Of a DNA stretch of 64,000 nucleotides, positions 45,019-53,162 are shown piece after piece. Each line of letters begins with the position of its first letter. Within the stretch, counting starts at the first letter, position 1. Under the pieces are notes generated by a model. The model saw only the letters and a program-made list of their open reading frames with translations. It was not told where the DNA came from and searched no databases. The stretch is from CADEED01 sp039931065 (lineage in GTDB: Bacteria; Pseudomonadota; Gammaproteobacteria; Steroidobacterales; Steroidobacteraceae), in the NCBI GenBank assembly GCA_039931065.1, contig JBDTSP010000024.1, positions 1 to 64,000 of the forward strand, read 5' to 3'. A program made the position numbers and the translations under genes.

Positions 45019-45449
45019 CATCGGCCTGCGCGCGGAGGCGCCTTGCACCCCGCATTGCGTCGCTGCGCGTGGCATGTGCGTGTCATTTGAGTGGAAGCGA
45101 CACATTCTAGAGGAAGGCAAGCCTGACCTGGGTGCTGTCGCGCGCAAGAGCCAAACGTCGCCGGGGCGTTGCCCATGACCGCAAGGTCGCGCGCGATCCA
45201 ATCCAACACCTCGGATCGCCGCCAGCCGATCGCGCGGCCTTGGAACTTGAGCTTCTTCGGAAATCTGCCGAGCAGACACAATCCGGAAAGCACCCAACGT
45301 GGTCGGCGCGTGAGGCGTGCTACGTCGTGGGATCTCAGAAGTTCGTTGATCGGCGGCAAGCGCTCGTTGACCCAGGGCGAGACCATGACGTTTGTTGCGT
45401 TGCTCACAGTTGCGATCGGTTTGCCCGCGATTGATGGTTGATCGTTCAT
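45018..45449 (-). CDS. Second AlpA-like HTH regulator
   Basis: A 143-residue protein. Residues ~55-110 form an AlpA/MerR-like winged helix (LLRSHDVARLTRRPRWVLSGLCLLGRFPKKLKFQGRAIGWRRSEVLDWI), the GRxxGWxxSEVxxWI ending being diagnostic. The N-terminal 50 residues and the Cys-rich C-terminal 35 residues are not recognised. It is translated just ahead of the first AlpA gene with an overlapping stop/start, so the two regulators are made together. The ATG at 45449 is chosen; the frame upstream is open but unlike the family. Confidence 0.7.
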   Translation of the reverse strand: MNDQPSIAGKPIATVSNATNVMVSPWVNERLPPINELLRSHDVARLTRRPRWVLSGLCLLGRFPKKLKFQGRAIGWRRSEVLDWIARDLAVMGNAPATFGSCARQHPGQACLPLECVASTQMTRTCHAQRRNAGCKAPPRAGR

Positions 45450-45696
45450 GACGATAAGTCCTTGTCCTTCTAGTGTTGAGCACAAAGACTGTATGAGTGG
45501 GTGATGAACTGCAGCAGTGAAAATCAGGGGGAAATCCATCCTTCACTGGCCAGCGCTGAGAGTATTCTGGGGAAATGCCGCGAATCTGGACCCGCACTAC
45601 AGGTGTGCAATGCGAGCACCGCACGGCTTTGCCTGGTCCGGGGCTGAAGGGGTACGATTAGTTCAGCGAGAACCCTGTACGCCATGGAGGGCCACC

Positions 45697-45954
45697 ATGA
45701 ACATGCAATCACCTGCAGTGCGCTTGTGCTGGAATGCTATTCGCGTCCCCGTTCTCGGCGTACTTCTGTTACTCGAGCCAGCGGTCAGAATTGTCTGTAG
45801 TTGCGCGTTGGTTCTCGGCGTACTTGTATCAGTGGTGTTTGAGCTCTCAGCAGTTGGCCCACGCTTTCCTTTTCTTCCAATGCTCGGCGCTTCGCTCGCC
45901 TTCGGCGCAGTGCTTGTTCTCTATGAAGGGCTAATCGCGCTTTTCACAAAGTAG
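45697..45954 (+). CDS. Small two-helix membrane protein
   Basis: An 85-residue hydrophobic protein with two or three membrane segments (VPVLGVLLLLEPAVRIVCSCALVLGVLVSVVFEL and MLGASLAFGAVLVLYEGLIALF). A strong GGAGG lies 6 bases ahead of the ATG at 45697. It matches the type of small membrane protein frequently found near the integrase end of ICEs; function unknown. It stands alone between the divergent AlpA pair and the FlhC-like gene, which is convergent to it. Confidence 0.65.
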   Translation: MNMQSPAVRLCWNAIRVPVLGVLLLLEPAVRIVCSCALVLGVLVSVVFELSAVGPRFPFLPMLGASLAFGAVLVLYEGLIALFTK

Positions 45955-46037
45955 CTAGGTGCGATCCCGCGAGGCGAGTTCGCCATACACTCAAATGTAA
46001 CAAAGGTTTCCTGGCAGGAAAGGACGGTGGCGGAGTA

Positions 46038-46616
46038 CTAGTCGTACTGACGTCGGCGCGAGCCGCTGCTTGGCGACGACGAGAGCGCCTCCGATTTCTC
46101 GCGTACATCGGCGTGGATGCAACGACGGCATGTCTTTCGCGTGTCGCCCAGCTTGTCGTTCAGCACAGCAACGTGGCAGTGCGAGCAACTAACTAACTCG
46201 ATCTTCTCTGCGTCCGCCGAGCCCACCATAAGCAGCACGGCTTGCTCGAACTCAAGGGGCGCATCCGGCTCCCATTCTCTGAAGATCTCGAAAGCTTCGC
46301 AGATCCTTTCGCCGCCTTCGAGCGAGCTGTGCGATTTGGCCGCGCCGACGATGCGACAGATGCACACAAACAATGCGGATTGACTGCTGATCAGGGCCGA
46401 GCGGAAGAAAACGTCAAACGAAGTAGGTGAGGGGCCGCGCAGTCGTTCATCTGAGTTGAACATCCAGCGACGGCGCAGTGTTACTAGTTGATCTGGCGTA
46501 AGACCGCTCCACTGGCAAGTAGTTCTAGCTCGTGCCCCGTGCGCGAGAAAGCGTAAACCCAGCTGGATGCGCCGGAAATACCTGCCTATTTGGTCGTCTC
46601 TAACGTGAACGTCCAT
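46038..46616 (-). CDS. FlhC-like transcriptional activator
   Basis: A 192-residue protein resembling FlhC. The N-terminal helix-turn-helix region RIQLGLRFLAHGARARTTCQWSGLTPDQLVTLRRRW corresponds to the FlhC segment that begins AIQLIQLGARLQ. The zinc-binding site is preserved as CSHC, 15 residues, CRRC near residues 142-164, close to the E. coli spacing. In SXT (SetC) and ICEclc (BisC) such proteins pair with an FlhD-like subunit to activate conjugation genes. Unusually, the FlhD-like partner gene is not in the same operon but divergent from it across 131 bases. The C-terminal tail is Ser/Arg-rich. Confidence 0.75.
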   Translation of the reverse strand: MDVHVRDDQIGRYFRRIQLGLRFLAHGARARTTCQWSGLTPDQLVTLRRRWMFNSDERLRGPSPTSFDVFFRSALISSQSALFVCICRIVGAAKSHSSLEGGERICEAFEIFREWEPDAPLEFEQAVLLMVGSADAEKIELVSCSHCHVAVLNDKLGDTRKTCRRCIHADVREKSEALSSSPSSGSRRRQYD

Positions 46617-46747
46617 TCACCGTTCCAATCTCATCAGGTAGCTGGTTAAACAACCCTGAGTATCTTGGCAAACAACCCCGAAACCGGATATCGCGTTCCT
46701 CCGTTTCAATTGAGACGATTCGTCTTCTAGATTGTTCCGGAGGGAGG

Positions 46748-47398
46748 ATGGAAGAGTCATCCATTGATGCACGGGGCGATTCAGGGCCTCCTTCCGCGCC
46801 AAGATGGAAGGGGGTCCAGTCGCTCGGTCTCGTGCGGCAGCTGAACCTTCGCAGCGTCGAGCTGCTCTGCCGCGTGGCGGAAAATTGTGACAGCGCGCCC
46901 GACGTTGTGGCGCTGAATCGTGAGGCGTGGATCGCCGCGACCGGCGAAGCACGGTATTCGTTGTCGAGGCTGCCATTTGTTCTCGTCGATATTCGATTTG
47001 TGAATGCTGTTTGGTGGCACCGAATGTCGGCGATCGACCTGCACCAGCACGGGGCGGCGGAAGGCTCAAACGGACTTCCAGATGATTCGAGTGCTGAGCT
47101 GATGCAGGAGACGATGATGTTCGCATGGCAGACCGCTCGCTGGGATCGGTCCGCAGCCCAGTTACTACTAGGAATGTCGGCGCGTGTCGCGAATATCATC
47201 GCTGCGTTGACTCCTCAACAGGTCCGAACGATTGCGGCGCGCGAACCCCACGCGGTTCGGGTGCGTTGGGGCGACGATCCGTGGTTCTGGCGAGACCTTT
47301 TGTTCGCCGCCAGCATTTCGGATCAGCAAAGGCTGGCTGTGCTCCAACTCACTGGCAAGCTGAGAATCTGCAGTGAATTGGCAGAAATGCGGGACTAA
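46748..47398 (+). CDS. FlhD-like regulator with an extra N-terminal domain
   Basis: A 216-residue protein. Residues ~122-185 read like FlhD: AWQTARWDRSAAQLLLGMSA, then ARVANIIAALTPQQVRTIAA and AVRVRWGDDPWFW, matching the FlhD order of long helix, LGI-type turn, AALT-LPQ-V-KLA and CHFRFD. The N-terminal ~115 residues (LGLVRQLNLRSVELLCRVAE, PFVLVDIRFVNAVWWHRM) are additional and unrecognised, so the protein is about twice FlhD length. A strong GGAGGGAGG precedes the ATG. It would pair with the FlhC-like protein to activate the conjugation operon that begins 394 bases downstream. Confidence 0.65.
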   Translation: MEESSIDARGDSGPPSAPRWKGVQSLGLVRQLNLRSVELLCRVAENCDSAPDVVALNREAWIAATGEARYSLSRLPFVLVDIRFVNAVWWHRMSAIDLHQHGAAEGSNGLPDDSSAELMQETMMFAWQTARWDRSAAQLLLGMSARVANIIAALTPQQVRTIAAREPHAVRVRWGDDPWFWRDLLFAASISDQQRLAVLQLTGKLRICSELAEMRD

Positions 47399-47791
47399 GA
47401 ACTTAGTTCTTATTTCCGTTCGGGCTTAGCCCAGCGTGGGCGGCGAGGACTCAGAGCCTCGCGGGAATTACGACGACGTCGCTTTGCACCGAGATGTGGT
47501 CCTACGAAAGCATCATAGCTAGGCGCCGGCTCTGAACTGCCAGGCTATTGCGTCATCTCAGCGCCGACTACGCATTGTCATTTCAATCCGAGCTCGCCTC
47601 GCTTAAGCGCCCTCCCGCATCACTCAATCGTGATACCGAGCGAGCGGTCGATTTTTGCGTGCTGTAGGCGCGGAGGAATGTTCGGCTTTCTTTTAGGTTG
47701 TAGGTATCGGGGATATTTCCCCGGGAACTGACAATTTCCAAGGTATCCCGGGAATGGTCTGATTCCTTCGTCTGAGTACGGAGGAAGTTCG
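47399..47791 (+). promoter_or_regulatory. Control region upstream of the conjugation operon
   Basis: About 390 bases without a convincing gene. Near its end lie GGGGATATTTCCCC (47709-47722, 5-base arms) and two CCCGGGAA motifs at 47720-47727 and 47747-47754, 27 bases apart. A good Shine-Dalgarno (GGAGGAAG) precedes virB2. This is where a FlhDC-type activator would be expected to bind. A short AACTTAGTTCTT palindrome-like sequence just after the FlhD-like stop may be part of a terminator. Confidence 0.45.
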
Positions 47792-48088
47792 ATGATCACC
47801 ACGCGTAGACGCAGCACGGCAATCCGATCCCTTCTTCGATTCGCGGTCTGCTTGCCATCTTTGGCGTTCGCTCAGGCATCGCCATTCGATACTGGCGCAA
47901 CCTCGTTGGTCAACTTCGCGCTGACTATTGCAACTCCCATCGCGGTGTTGATCGTCATCGGCCTGTCAGTGGCCGCGGCGGTCGGCAAGATCTCTTGGGG
48001 GTGGGTGATCGGCGCCATCGTCGGCATCGCGGCGATATTCGGCGCGCCGCAGATTGTGGCCTGGATTCGCTCTTTGTTTGGTGTGTAG
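47792..48088 (+). CDS. virB2: Conjugative pilin, VirB2/TrbC family
   Basis: A 98-residue pilin precursor. A long signal (LLRFAVCLPSLAFAQA) is followed by two hydrophobic helices (LVNFALTIATPIAVLIVIGLSVAAAVG and WVIGAIVGIAAIFGAPQIVAWI), the TrbC/VirB2 layout. Mature pilin of ~65 residues would form the extracellular pilus. It is the first gene of the conjugation operon. No VirB1 transglycosylase precedes it. Confidence 0.88.
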   Translation: MITTRRRSTAIRSLLRFAVCLPSLAFAQASPFDTGATSLVNFALTIATPIAVLIVIGLSVAAAVGKISWGWVIGAIVGIAAIFGAPQIVAWIRSLFGV

Positions 48089-48096
48089 GAGGCAAC

Positions 48097-48462
48097 TTGG
48101 AGCATCGCAACGCGGGAGTGACGGCAGATCCGCTTTTTGTCGGAGCGACGCGGCCGCCCATGAGGTTCGGGGTGACCTATACGGCACTCCTTATTAATGC
48201 GGCCTTCACGATGGAGGTCTTCTTACTGACCAAGAACCTTTTAGTGCTGCTGCTGGTGATGCCACTTCACGGCGTTTGCATGTTGCTCTGCGCGCGCGAT
48301 GCACGTTATTTCGACCTCCTGCTGATGTGGGCCAAGACGCGGCTGGTGGCCCACTTCTGCAGCATCCGCTTCTGGAAGGGCGCGAGTTACAGTCCACTTG
48401 CTATCGATCTACCGGACAAGAGCGGACGGCGTCGGGCGCCTGCAACGGTGCGCGTGTCGTGA
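48097..48462 (+). CDS. virB3: T4SS inner-membrane protein VirB3
   Basis: A 121-residue VirB3/TrbD-like protein. The family start DPLFVGATRPPMRFGVTYTALLINAAF is followed by a second membrane segment (LLVLLLVMPLHGVCMLLCARDARYFDLL). The start is probably a TTG at 48097 with GGAGG 6 bases upstream; other starts would remove the conserved DPLF region. It overlaps virB4 by 4 bases, which fits the tight functional link of VirB3 to VirB4. Confidence 0.87.
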   Translation: MEHRNAGVTADPLFVGATRPPMRFGVTYTALLINAAFTMEVFLLTKNLLVLLLVMPLHGVCMLLCARDARYFDLLLMWAKTRLVAHFCSIRFWKGASYSPLAIDLPDKSGRRRAPATVRVS

Positions 48463-50882
48463 AGCGCGCAACCGCACTTCGGCGAGAGCTGCCGACGTCG
48501 TTTCGGATTCCGTACCGTACCCACGTCTCACCGCACGTTGTTCGCACCGACGCAGGGGACTATGTGCAGGTGTTTCGGCTTGCAGGTGCGAGCTTTGAGA
48601 GCGTCGATGATGAAGTGCTCAACAACTGGCACGAACGCCTGAACGTTCTCTGGCGCAACATTGCCAGCGCTAACACTGCGCTTTGGGTGCATGTAGTCCG
48701 CCGACGCGAAATTCCGACAAGTCCGCCAGCCGAGGATTGCGGGTTCGCGGCAGAAATGGCGGCGAAGTATCGCGGTCGCCTATCTAATGAAACGTTGATG
48801 GTCAACGAGATCTATTTGTCCGTCGTATATCGACCAGTGGCCGGAGCTGCACGTGGAATGCTTTCACGGCTCGCGTCGCGGCATTCGTCGCAGGGCCTTT
48901 TGGTGGAGCTAGTCGATGCTGTCGACGCCAGTGAAAAGCTCGCGCAGACGATGGAGTCCTCGCTTACGCGCTACGAGCCAGAGCGACTGAAAATCTACGA
49001 ACGGTGCGGGCGTCACTATTCCGAGGTGTTGGAATTCTTTGGGCTGCTTTTGAACGCCGATTCTTGCGCCATCCCTCTGCCGTGTGCTCCGCTGAACGAG
49101 GTTTTGGCGACCACGCGGACCATCTTTGGAAACGAGGTAATCGAATATAGGTTGGCGTCACGGACGCGATTTGGCGCGATGCTCGGAATCAAGGAGTACG
49201 CCACGCCGACGACAGTGGGAATGCTGGATCGACTCCTGTCGGCGCCCTTTGAGTTTGTGTTGACGCAGTCCTTCGCGTTTCTCTCCAAAGCGACCGGGCA
49301 GGGACTGCTACAGCGGCAGTACAACCAGATGTCGAACGCCGGTGATTTTGCCGTGAGTCAGGCGGAGGAGTTGCACGATGCGCTCGATGCGCTAACGAGT
49401 AACGACTTCGTGATGGGAGACCATCACTTTTCCCTGCAGTTGCAATCAAGTAGCACGCCCGCGTCGTCCTCTACCAACGCAGTGGCGCTCGCGAAGCTCA
49501 ATGACGATGTGGCGCTGGCGCGTGCAATGCTTGCCGATACCGGCATGACGACAGCGCGCGAGGATCTTGCTCTGGAAGCGGCGTACTGGGCGCAACTGCC
49601 CGGATGCTTTTCGATGCGTCCGCGAAAGGCTCCAATAACCTCGCGCAACTTCTGCGCGAAAGCCGCGTTCCACAATTTTCCGAGTGGACGTGCGACAGGC
49701 AATCACTGGGGCGACGCCTTGGCGCTGTTAGTCACGAGTGCGCGTTCGCCGTATTACTTCTCACTACATGCGAGCGATCCGCACGATCCCGATGGTGGAA
49801 GCCGTAAAGATACGGGTCACACCTTCATCTGCGGACCCACGGGGTCGGGCAAGTCGGTGTTTATCGGATTCCTGGTAGCGATGCTGTGCCGGCAGGGCGC
49901 GACGCAGGTGATATTCGATAAAGACCGTGGATTGGAGATTCTGACGCGTGCACTCGGGGGCACGTATCTACCGCTCAAGAACGGAGTTCCAACTGGATTC
50001 AATCCGCTGCAGTTGCCGCCGACGGCATCCAACGTCGAGTTTCTGAAAATCTGGCTGCGGGCGTTGGTTCGAGGCACGGCGCCCCTTTCGGTGCGAGAAG
50101 AGGCGGATCTCGATCATGCTCTCCTGGGGACGCTCGCACTTGAAAGCGGCGCTCGCCGCTTGTCACGGCTAATCGAATTCACCGACGCGACGCGCTCCGA
50201 AGGAATTCATGCCCGCCTCGCGCGCTGGTGCGAGTGCACGCGCGGCGACTATGCGTGGGTATTCGACAACATCAAGGACTCGCTCGCGGGACAGCTTGCA
50301 CAGTCAATGCTGTTCGCTGTGGATGTCACGGATTTCCTCGATCACGCGCTCGTGCGCTCACCTTCGACGCTATATCTATTCCACGTCATCCGTAGTCTTC
50401 TCGATGGTCGGCGTCTCGTCTGCTGGATGGATGAATTTTGGCGGCTACTCGAGGACCCCGCATTCGAGAGCTTCGCCAAGGACGGCCCGAAGACCTGGCG
50501 AAAGCTGAACGCGGTGATGGCGGTTGCCACGCAGAGCGCGAGCGATGTGCTCGACAGTCCCATAAGCCGCACGATCATCGAACAGACGCCGACCAAGATC
50601 CTGTTCCCGAATCCCGATGCCAACGAGGCCGAGTACGTCGAAGGCTTCGGGCTCTCGGAGCGCGAATTCAAGCTGATCAAAGAACAGCTGGAGCCAGGGT
50701 CGCGGCAATTCCTGGTCAAGCAAGGTCACTACTCGGTGGTGTGTCAGCTCGATCTCAAGGGATTCGATTCGGAGCTCAAGGTTATTTCCGGAAGAGCGAG
50801 TTCGGTCGAAGCCCTGCGGCGAATCATGGTCGAAGTCGGGCCGGAGCCGGAACGTTGGTTACCCGTGTTTCTTTCATCGTGA
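48459..50882 (+). CDS. virB4: T4SS ATPase VirB4
   Basis: An 807-residue VirB4/CagE/TrbE ATPase that powers pilus assembly and substrate transfer at the inner membrane. Walker A is FICGPTGSGKSVFIGFLVA near residue 455, and Walker B is RLVCWMDEFWRLLEDPAF; the preceding N-terminal domain has the expected VirB4 motifs. The motif MAVATQSASDVLDSPISRTIIEQTPTKILFPN is the conserved late block. The GTG at 48459 overlaps virB3. Length is normal. Confidence 0.96.
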   Translation: MKRATALRRELPTSFRIPYRTHVSPHVVRTDAGDYVQVFRLAGASFESVDDEVLNNWHERLNVLWRNIASANTALWVHVVRRREIPTSPPAEDCGFAAEMAAKYRGRLSNETLMVNEIYLSVVYRPVAGAARGMLSRLASRHSSQGLLVELVDAVDASEKLAQTMESSLTRYEPERLKIYERCGRHYSEVLEFFGLLLNADSCAIPLPCAPLNEVLATTRTIFGNEVIEYRLASRTRFGAMLGIKEYATPTTVGMLDRLLSAPFEFVLTQSFAFLSKATGQGLLQRQYNQMSNAGDFAVSQAEELHDALDALTSNDFVMGDHHFSLQLQSSSTPASSSTNAVALAKLNDDVALARAMLADTGMTTAREDLALEAAYWAQLPGCFSMRPRKAPITSRNFCAKAAFHNFPSGRATGNHWGDALALLVTSARSPYYFSLHASDPHDPDGGSRKDTGHTFICGPTGSGKSVFIGFLVAMLCRQGATQVIFDKDRGLEILTRALGGTYLPLKNGVPTGFNPLQLPPTASNVEFLKIWLRALVRGTAPLSVREEADLDHALLGTLALESGARRLSRLIEFTDATRSEGIHARLARWCECTRGDYAWVFDNIKDSLAGQLAQSMLFAVDVTDFLDHALVRSPSTLYLFHVIRSLLDGRRLVCWMDEFWRLLEDPAFESFAKDGPKTWRKLNAVMAVATQSASDVLDSPISRTIIEQTPTKILFPNPDANEAEYVEGFGLSEREFKLIKEQLEPGSRQFLVKQGHYSVVCQLDLKGFDSELKVISGRASSVEALRRIMVEVGPEPERWLPVFLSS

Positions 50883-50898
50883 CCTTCGGTCACGAAGG
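50883..50898 (+). promoter_or_regulatory. Small hairpin over the virB5 ribosome-binding site
   Basis: CCTTCG, loop GTCA, CGAAGG, followed directly by AGGC. The right arm includes the first bases of the AAGGAGG Shine-Dalgarno of virB5, so folding would reduce its translation when ribosomes do not run through from virB4. Confidence 0.4.
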
Positions 50899-50907
50899 AG
50901 GCTATTT

Positions 50908-51624
50908 ATGAGAGTTCCTAAGCAGTTGGTATTGATCGTGTTAGTCGCGTTGCTCGGGATCGTCCCGAAGGCTGAGGCGCAGTGGGCGGTAATCGACGTG
51001 GGCGCGATCGCGCAGCTCATCGAGCAAATTGCAACTCTTAAGCAGCAGCTAGACACCGCGCGCAACCAGCTGGAGCAAGCCAAGCGGCAGTACGAGGCCA
51101 TGACCGGCGGGCGCGGTATGGAGAATCTCCTGAGGGGCCAGCAGCGAAACTATCTACCACCGGACTGGCAGTCGCTCGAGGCCGCGATCAATGGTGCTTC
51201 GGGCGCCTATTCGGCGCTCTCCGGACAGTTGCAGGCAGTGATGAATTCCAACGCGGTGCTGACGCCAGACCAGCTTGCGCGACTTTCGAATCAGGAACGC
51301 GAGCAACTGCTCGCCGCGCGTAGTTCTGCGGCTATGTTTCAAGTAACGAGTCGTCGCGCACTGGAAGTGAATAGCGCGCGATTCGCTTCTTTACAACAGC
51401 TCATCGACGCAATTCCGGGCGCTACCGACGCGAAGGCGGTGATGGATCTGCAGGCGAGGATCTCGGCCGAACAGCTCATGCTGCAGAACGAGCAGACCAA
51501 GCTCATGGTGTTGAGCCAAGCGATGGAGGCCGAAGAACGCTCGCGGCATCAGCGTGCGGGTGAGCTCGCAATCGCCAACATCGGTTCGTTGCGGCGGCTT
51601 GCGCCTATCGGGCTCAATGAGTAG
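50908..51624 (+). CDS. virB5: T4SS minor pilin VirB5
   Basis: A 238-residue exported protein with a signal peptide (LVLIVLVALLGIVPKAEAQ) and long helices (IAQLIEQIATLKQQLDTARNQLEQAKRQYEAMTG), the VirB5/TrbJ pattern. VirB5 sits at the pilus tip and helps attach to recipients. The conserved late block FQVTSRRALEVNSARFASLQQLIDAI is typical. A strong AAGGAGG precedes the ATG. Confidence 0.9.
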   Translation: MRVPKQLVLIVLVALLGIVPKAEAQWAVIDVGAIAQLIEQIATLKQQLDTARNQLEQAKRQYEAMTGGRGMENLLRGQQRNYLPPDWQSLEAAINGASGAYSALSGQLQAVMNSNAVLTPDQLARLSNQEREQLLAARSSAAMFQVTSRRALEVNSARFASLQQLIDAIPGATDAKAVMDLQARISAEQLMLQNEQTKLMVLSQAMEAEERSRHQRAGELAIANIGSLRRLAPIGLNE

Positions 51625-51629
51625 TCCCA

Positions 51630-51941
51630 ATGCCTGAGCACATGATTATTAGGAGCGTCGCTACTGTGCTCGTGCTCGCGGTTACGGGTTGCTCGCCAGA
51701 CCGTGCCCGTTACACGGTGGATGAATACCGTTCGGATTCTTCATTGCGGCATTTACAGATGGATCGCTGCAAGGGGGATCCAGGGAGTCTGGCGAGGACG
51801 CCCGATTGCATCAATGCGCGCCAGGCGGCGCTGATCGAGGACCGCGTTCGACTGCGCGATATGCCATCGGTAGGACTGAGCGACAAGGCAGCATCTTCCA
51901 AGAAATCGGACGCGGACGAACCACCCGCGCCGGCACGGTAA
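51630..51941 (+). CDS. EexN-type entry-exclusion lipoprotein
   Basis: A 103-residue lipoprotein with lipobox AVTGC (Cys near residue 21). The mature part has the EexN pattern YTVDEYRSDSSLRHLQMDRCKGDPGSLARTPDCINARQA, with two further Cys. EexN-like proteins between virB5 and virB6 block redundant transfer into cells that already carry the element. ATGs at 51630 and 51642 are both possible. Confidence 0.82.
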   Translation: MPEHMIIRSVATVLVLAVTGCSPDRARYTVDEYRSDSSLRHLQMDRCKGDPGSLARTPDCINARQAALIEDRVRLRDMPSVGLSDKAASSKKSDADEPPAPAR

Positions 51942-51954
51942 GCGAGGAACAACG

Positions 51955-52974
51955 ATGGGCTTCTTCGGCGAATTTGATGTGTGGCTCACCAATCTTCTGG
52001 CCCGCTACATCACCGACAACACGGCGGCAGTGGCGCGTGTACTGGAGCCGGCGATCGTGACGCTCGCCGTGTTGTACGTCGTGGTGTGGGGCTATCTACA
52101 CCTCATGGGGAAGATCGAACAGCCCTTCATTGAAGGCGTGAAGCGTCTTCTCACGATGGCGCTGATTCTGGGCGTGTCGCTGCAGTTCTGGCTCTACAAC
52201 GAAGTCATCGTCAATACCTTTTTCTCGGCGCCGGCGTCACTCGCGGCGGGAGTGATCGGCGCGCCAACGTCGGCGGGGATCGTCGATGAAATCTTGTTCG
52301 ACGGTGACGATGCGGCCTCACTGCTGCTCGCCAAGGGCGGATTCTTCGACGAGTCCTTTACGTTCTACGTTGCGGGGTTCGCGGTCTATGTGATTGTAGG
52401 CCTCACGGCCGTCTACACCATGTTCTTGCTCGCGCTGAGCAAGATCGCACTCTCGGTGCTGATTGCGCTCGGGCCGGTGTTCTTCGCGATGCTGTTCTTT
52501 GAGACCACGAAGCGATTCTTCGAATCGTGGATCGCGCAGCTCTCGAACTATGCGTTTCTCACGATTCTCACCGTGATGGTCGCGTCGTTCATGCTGCAAG
52601 TGGTCTCCGTGTCGGCGCAGGCTGCGGTTGCTGCGGGCGGAGGCATAGAGATCGCGCATGCGGTGAACGTGTGCGTCGCGGCAGGTCTCACCTTCCTCAT
52701 CATGAAACAGGTGCCGGCGATGGCGCAGGGACTCTCGAGCGGCGTGGCGCTGTCGAGCTTCGGTGCTGTGTCACGCTTTGTGGGGGCGGGGTTGGGAGCC
52801 GCGCGGGGCGTTGGGCGAAGCGCGAAGGATTTCTCGCGCGGTGCATTCGTCGATCGCGACAAAAGCCGTTGGGACAGCATGAGCCGGAAAATGGGTCAGA
52901 GGCTGGTCGGCGCGCGAATGCCGAGAGAGCGTCGCCCGCGGGTGAACACGCTCAAGGTTGAAGGTCGCGCATGA
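51955..52974 (+). CDS. virB6: T4SS inner-membrane channel protein VirB6
   Basis: A 339-residue TrbL/VirB6 polytopic protein with six or more membrane helices. The conserved block LSKIALSVLIALGPVFFAMLFFETTKRFFESWIAQLSNYAFLTIL is diagnostic. The last ~60 residues are basic and cytoplasmic. It ends in an ATGA overlap with the small VirB7-like lipoprotein. Confidence 0.92.
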   Translation: MGFFGEFDVWLTNLLARYITDNTAAVARVLEPAIVTLAVLYVVVWGYLHLMGKIEQPFIEGVKRLLTMALILGVSLQFWLYNEVIVNTFFSAPASLAAGVIGAPTSAGIVDEILFDGDDAASLLLAKGGFFDESFTFYVAGFAVYVIVGLTAVYTMFLLALSKIALSVLIALGPVFFAMLFFETTKRFFESWIAQLSNYAFLTILTVMVASFMLQVVSVSAQAAVAAGGGIEIAHAVNVCVAAGLTFLIMKQVPAMAQGLSSGVALSSFGAVSRFVGAGLGAARGVGRSAKDFSRGAFVDRDKSRWDSMSRKMGQRLVGARMPRERRPRVNTLKVEGRA

Positions 52975-53162
52975 ACGCCTCGGGTCGGATCTATTTCTTC
53001 AGTGTTGCGCTTGCCCTCACCTGTCTTGTCGCGACCGGCTGCAGCACGAAGGCACGACGTGTTGACTGCGATTGGCGGCTGGAGCCGATCAACCAACCCG
53101 CGCCGAAGCGCAGTGAGCCGCTCGCAACTACCGCGTCTGAGGCGGGGCGGGCCGACCGATGA
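52971..53162 (+). CDS. virB7: VirB7-like lipoprotein
   Basis: A 63-residue lipoprotein with lipobox VATGC (Cys near residue 24) and a short mature part containing CDWRLEPINQPAP. VirB7 lipoproteins anchor VirB9 in the outer-membrane core complex. It overlaps virB6 and virB8 by 4 bases each. Assignment is by size, lipobox and position, since VirB7 sequences are poorly conserved. Confidence 0.78.
   Translation: MNASGRIYFFSVALALTCLVATGCSTKARRVDCDWRLEPINQPAPKRSEPLATTASEAGRADR

Noticed and set aside
46600..47199. 199-codon frame on the minus strand overlapping the FlhD-like gene
   Set aside because: It also runs into the FlhC-like start region, lacks a Shine-Dalgarno, and is Ser/Arg-rich; the plus-strand frame has a strong ribosome site and FlhD-like motifs.
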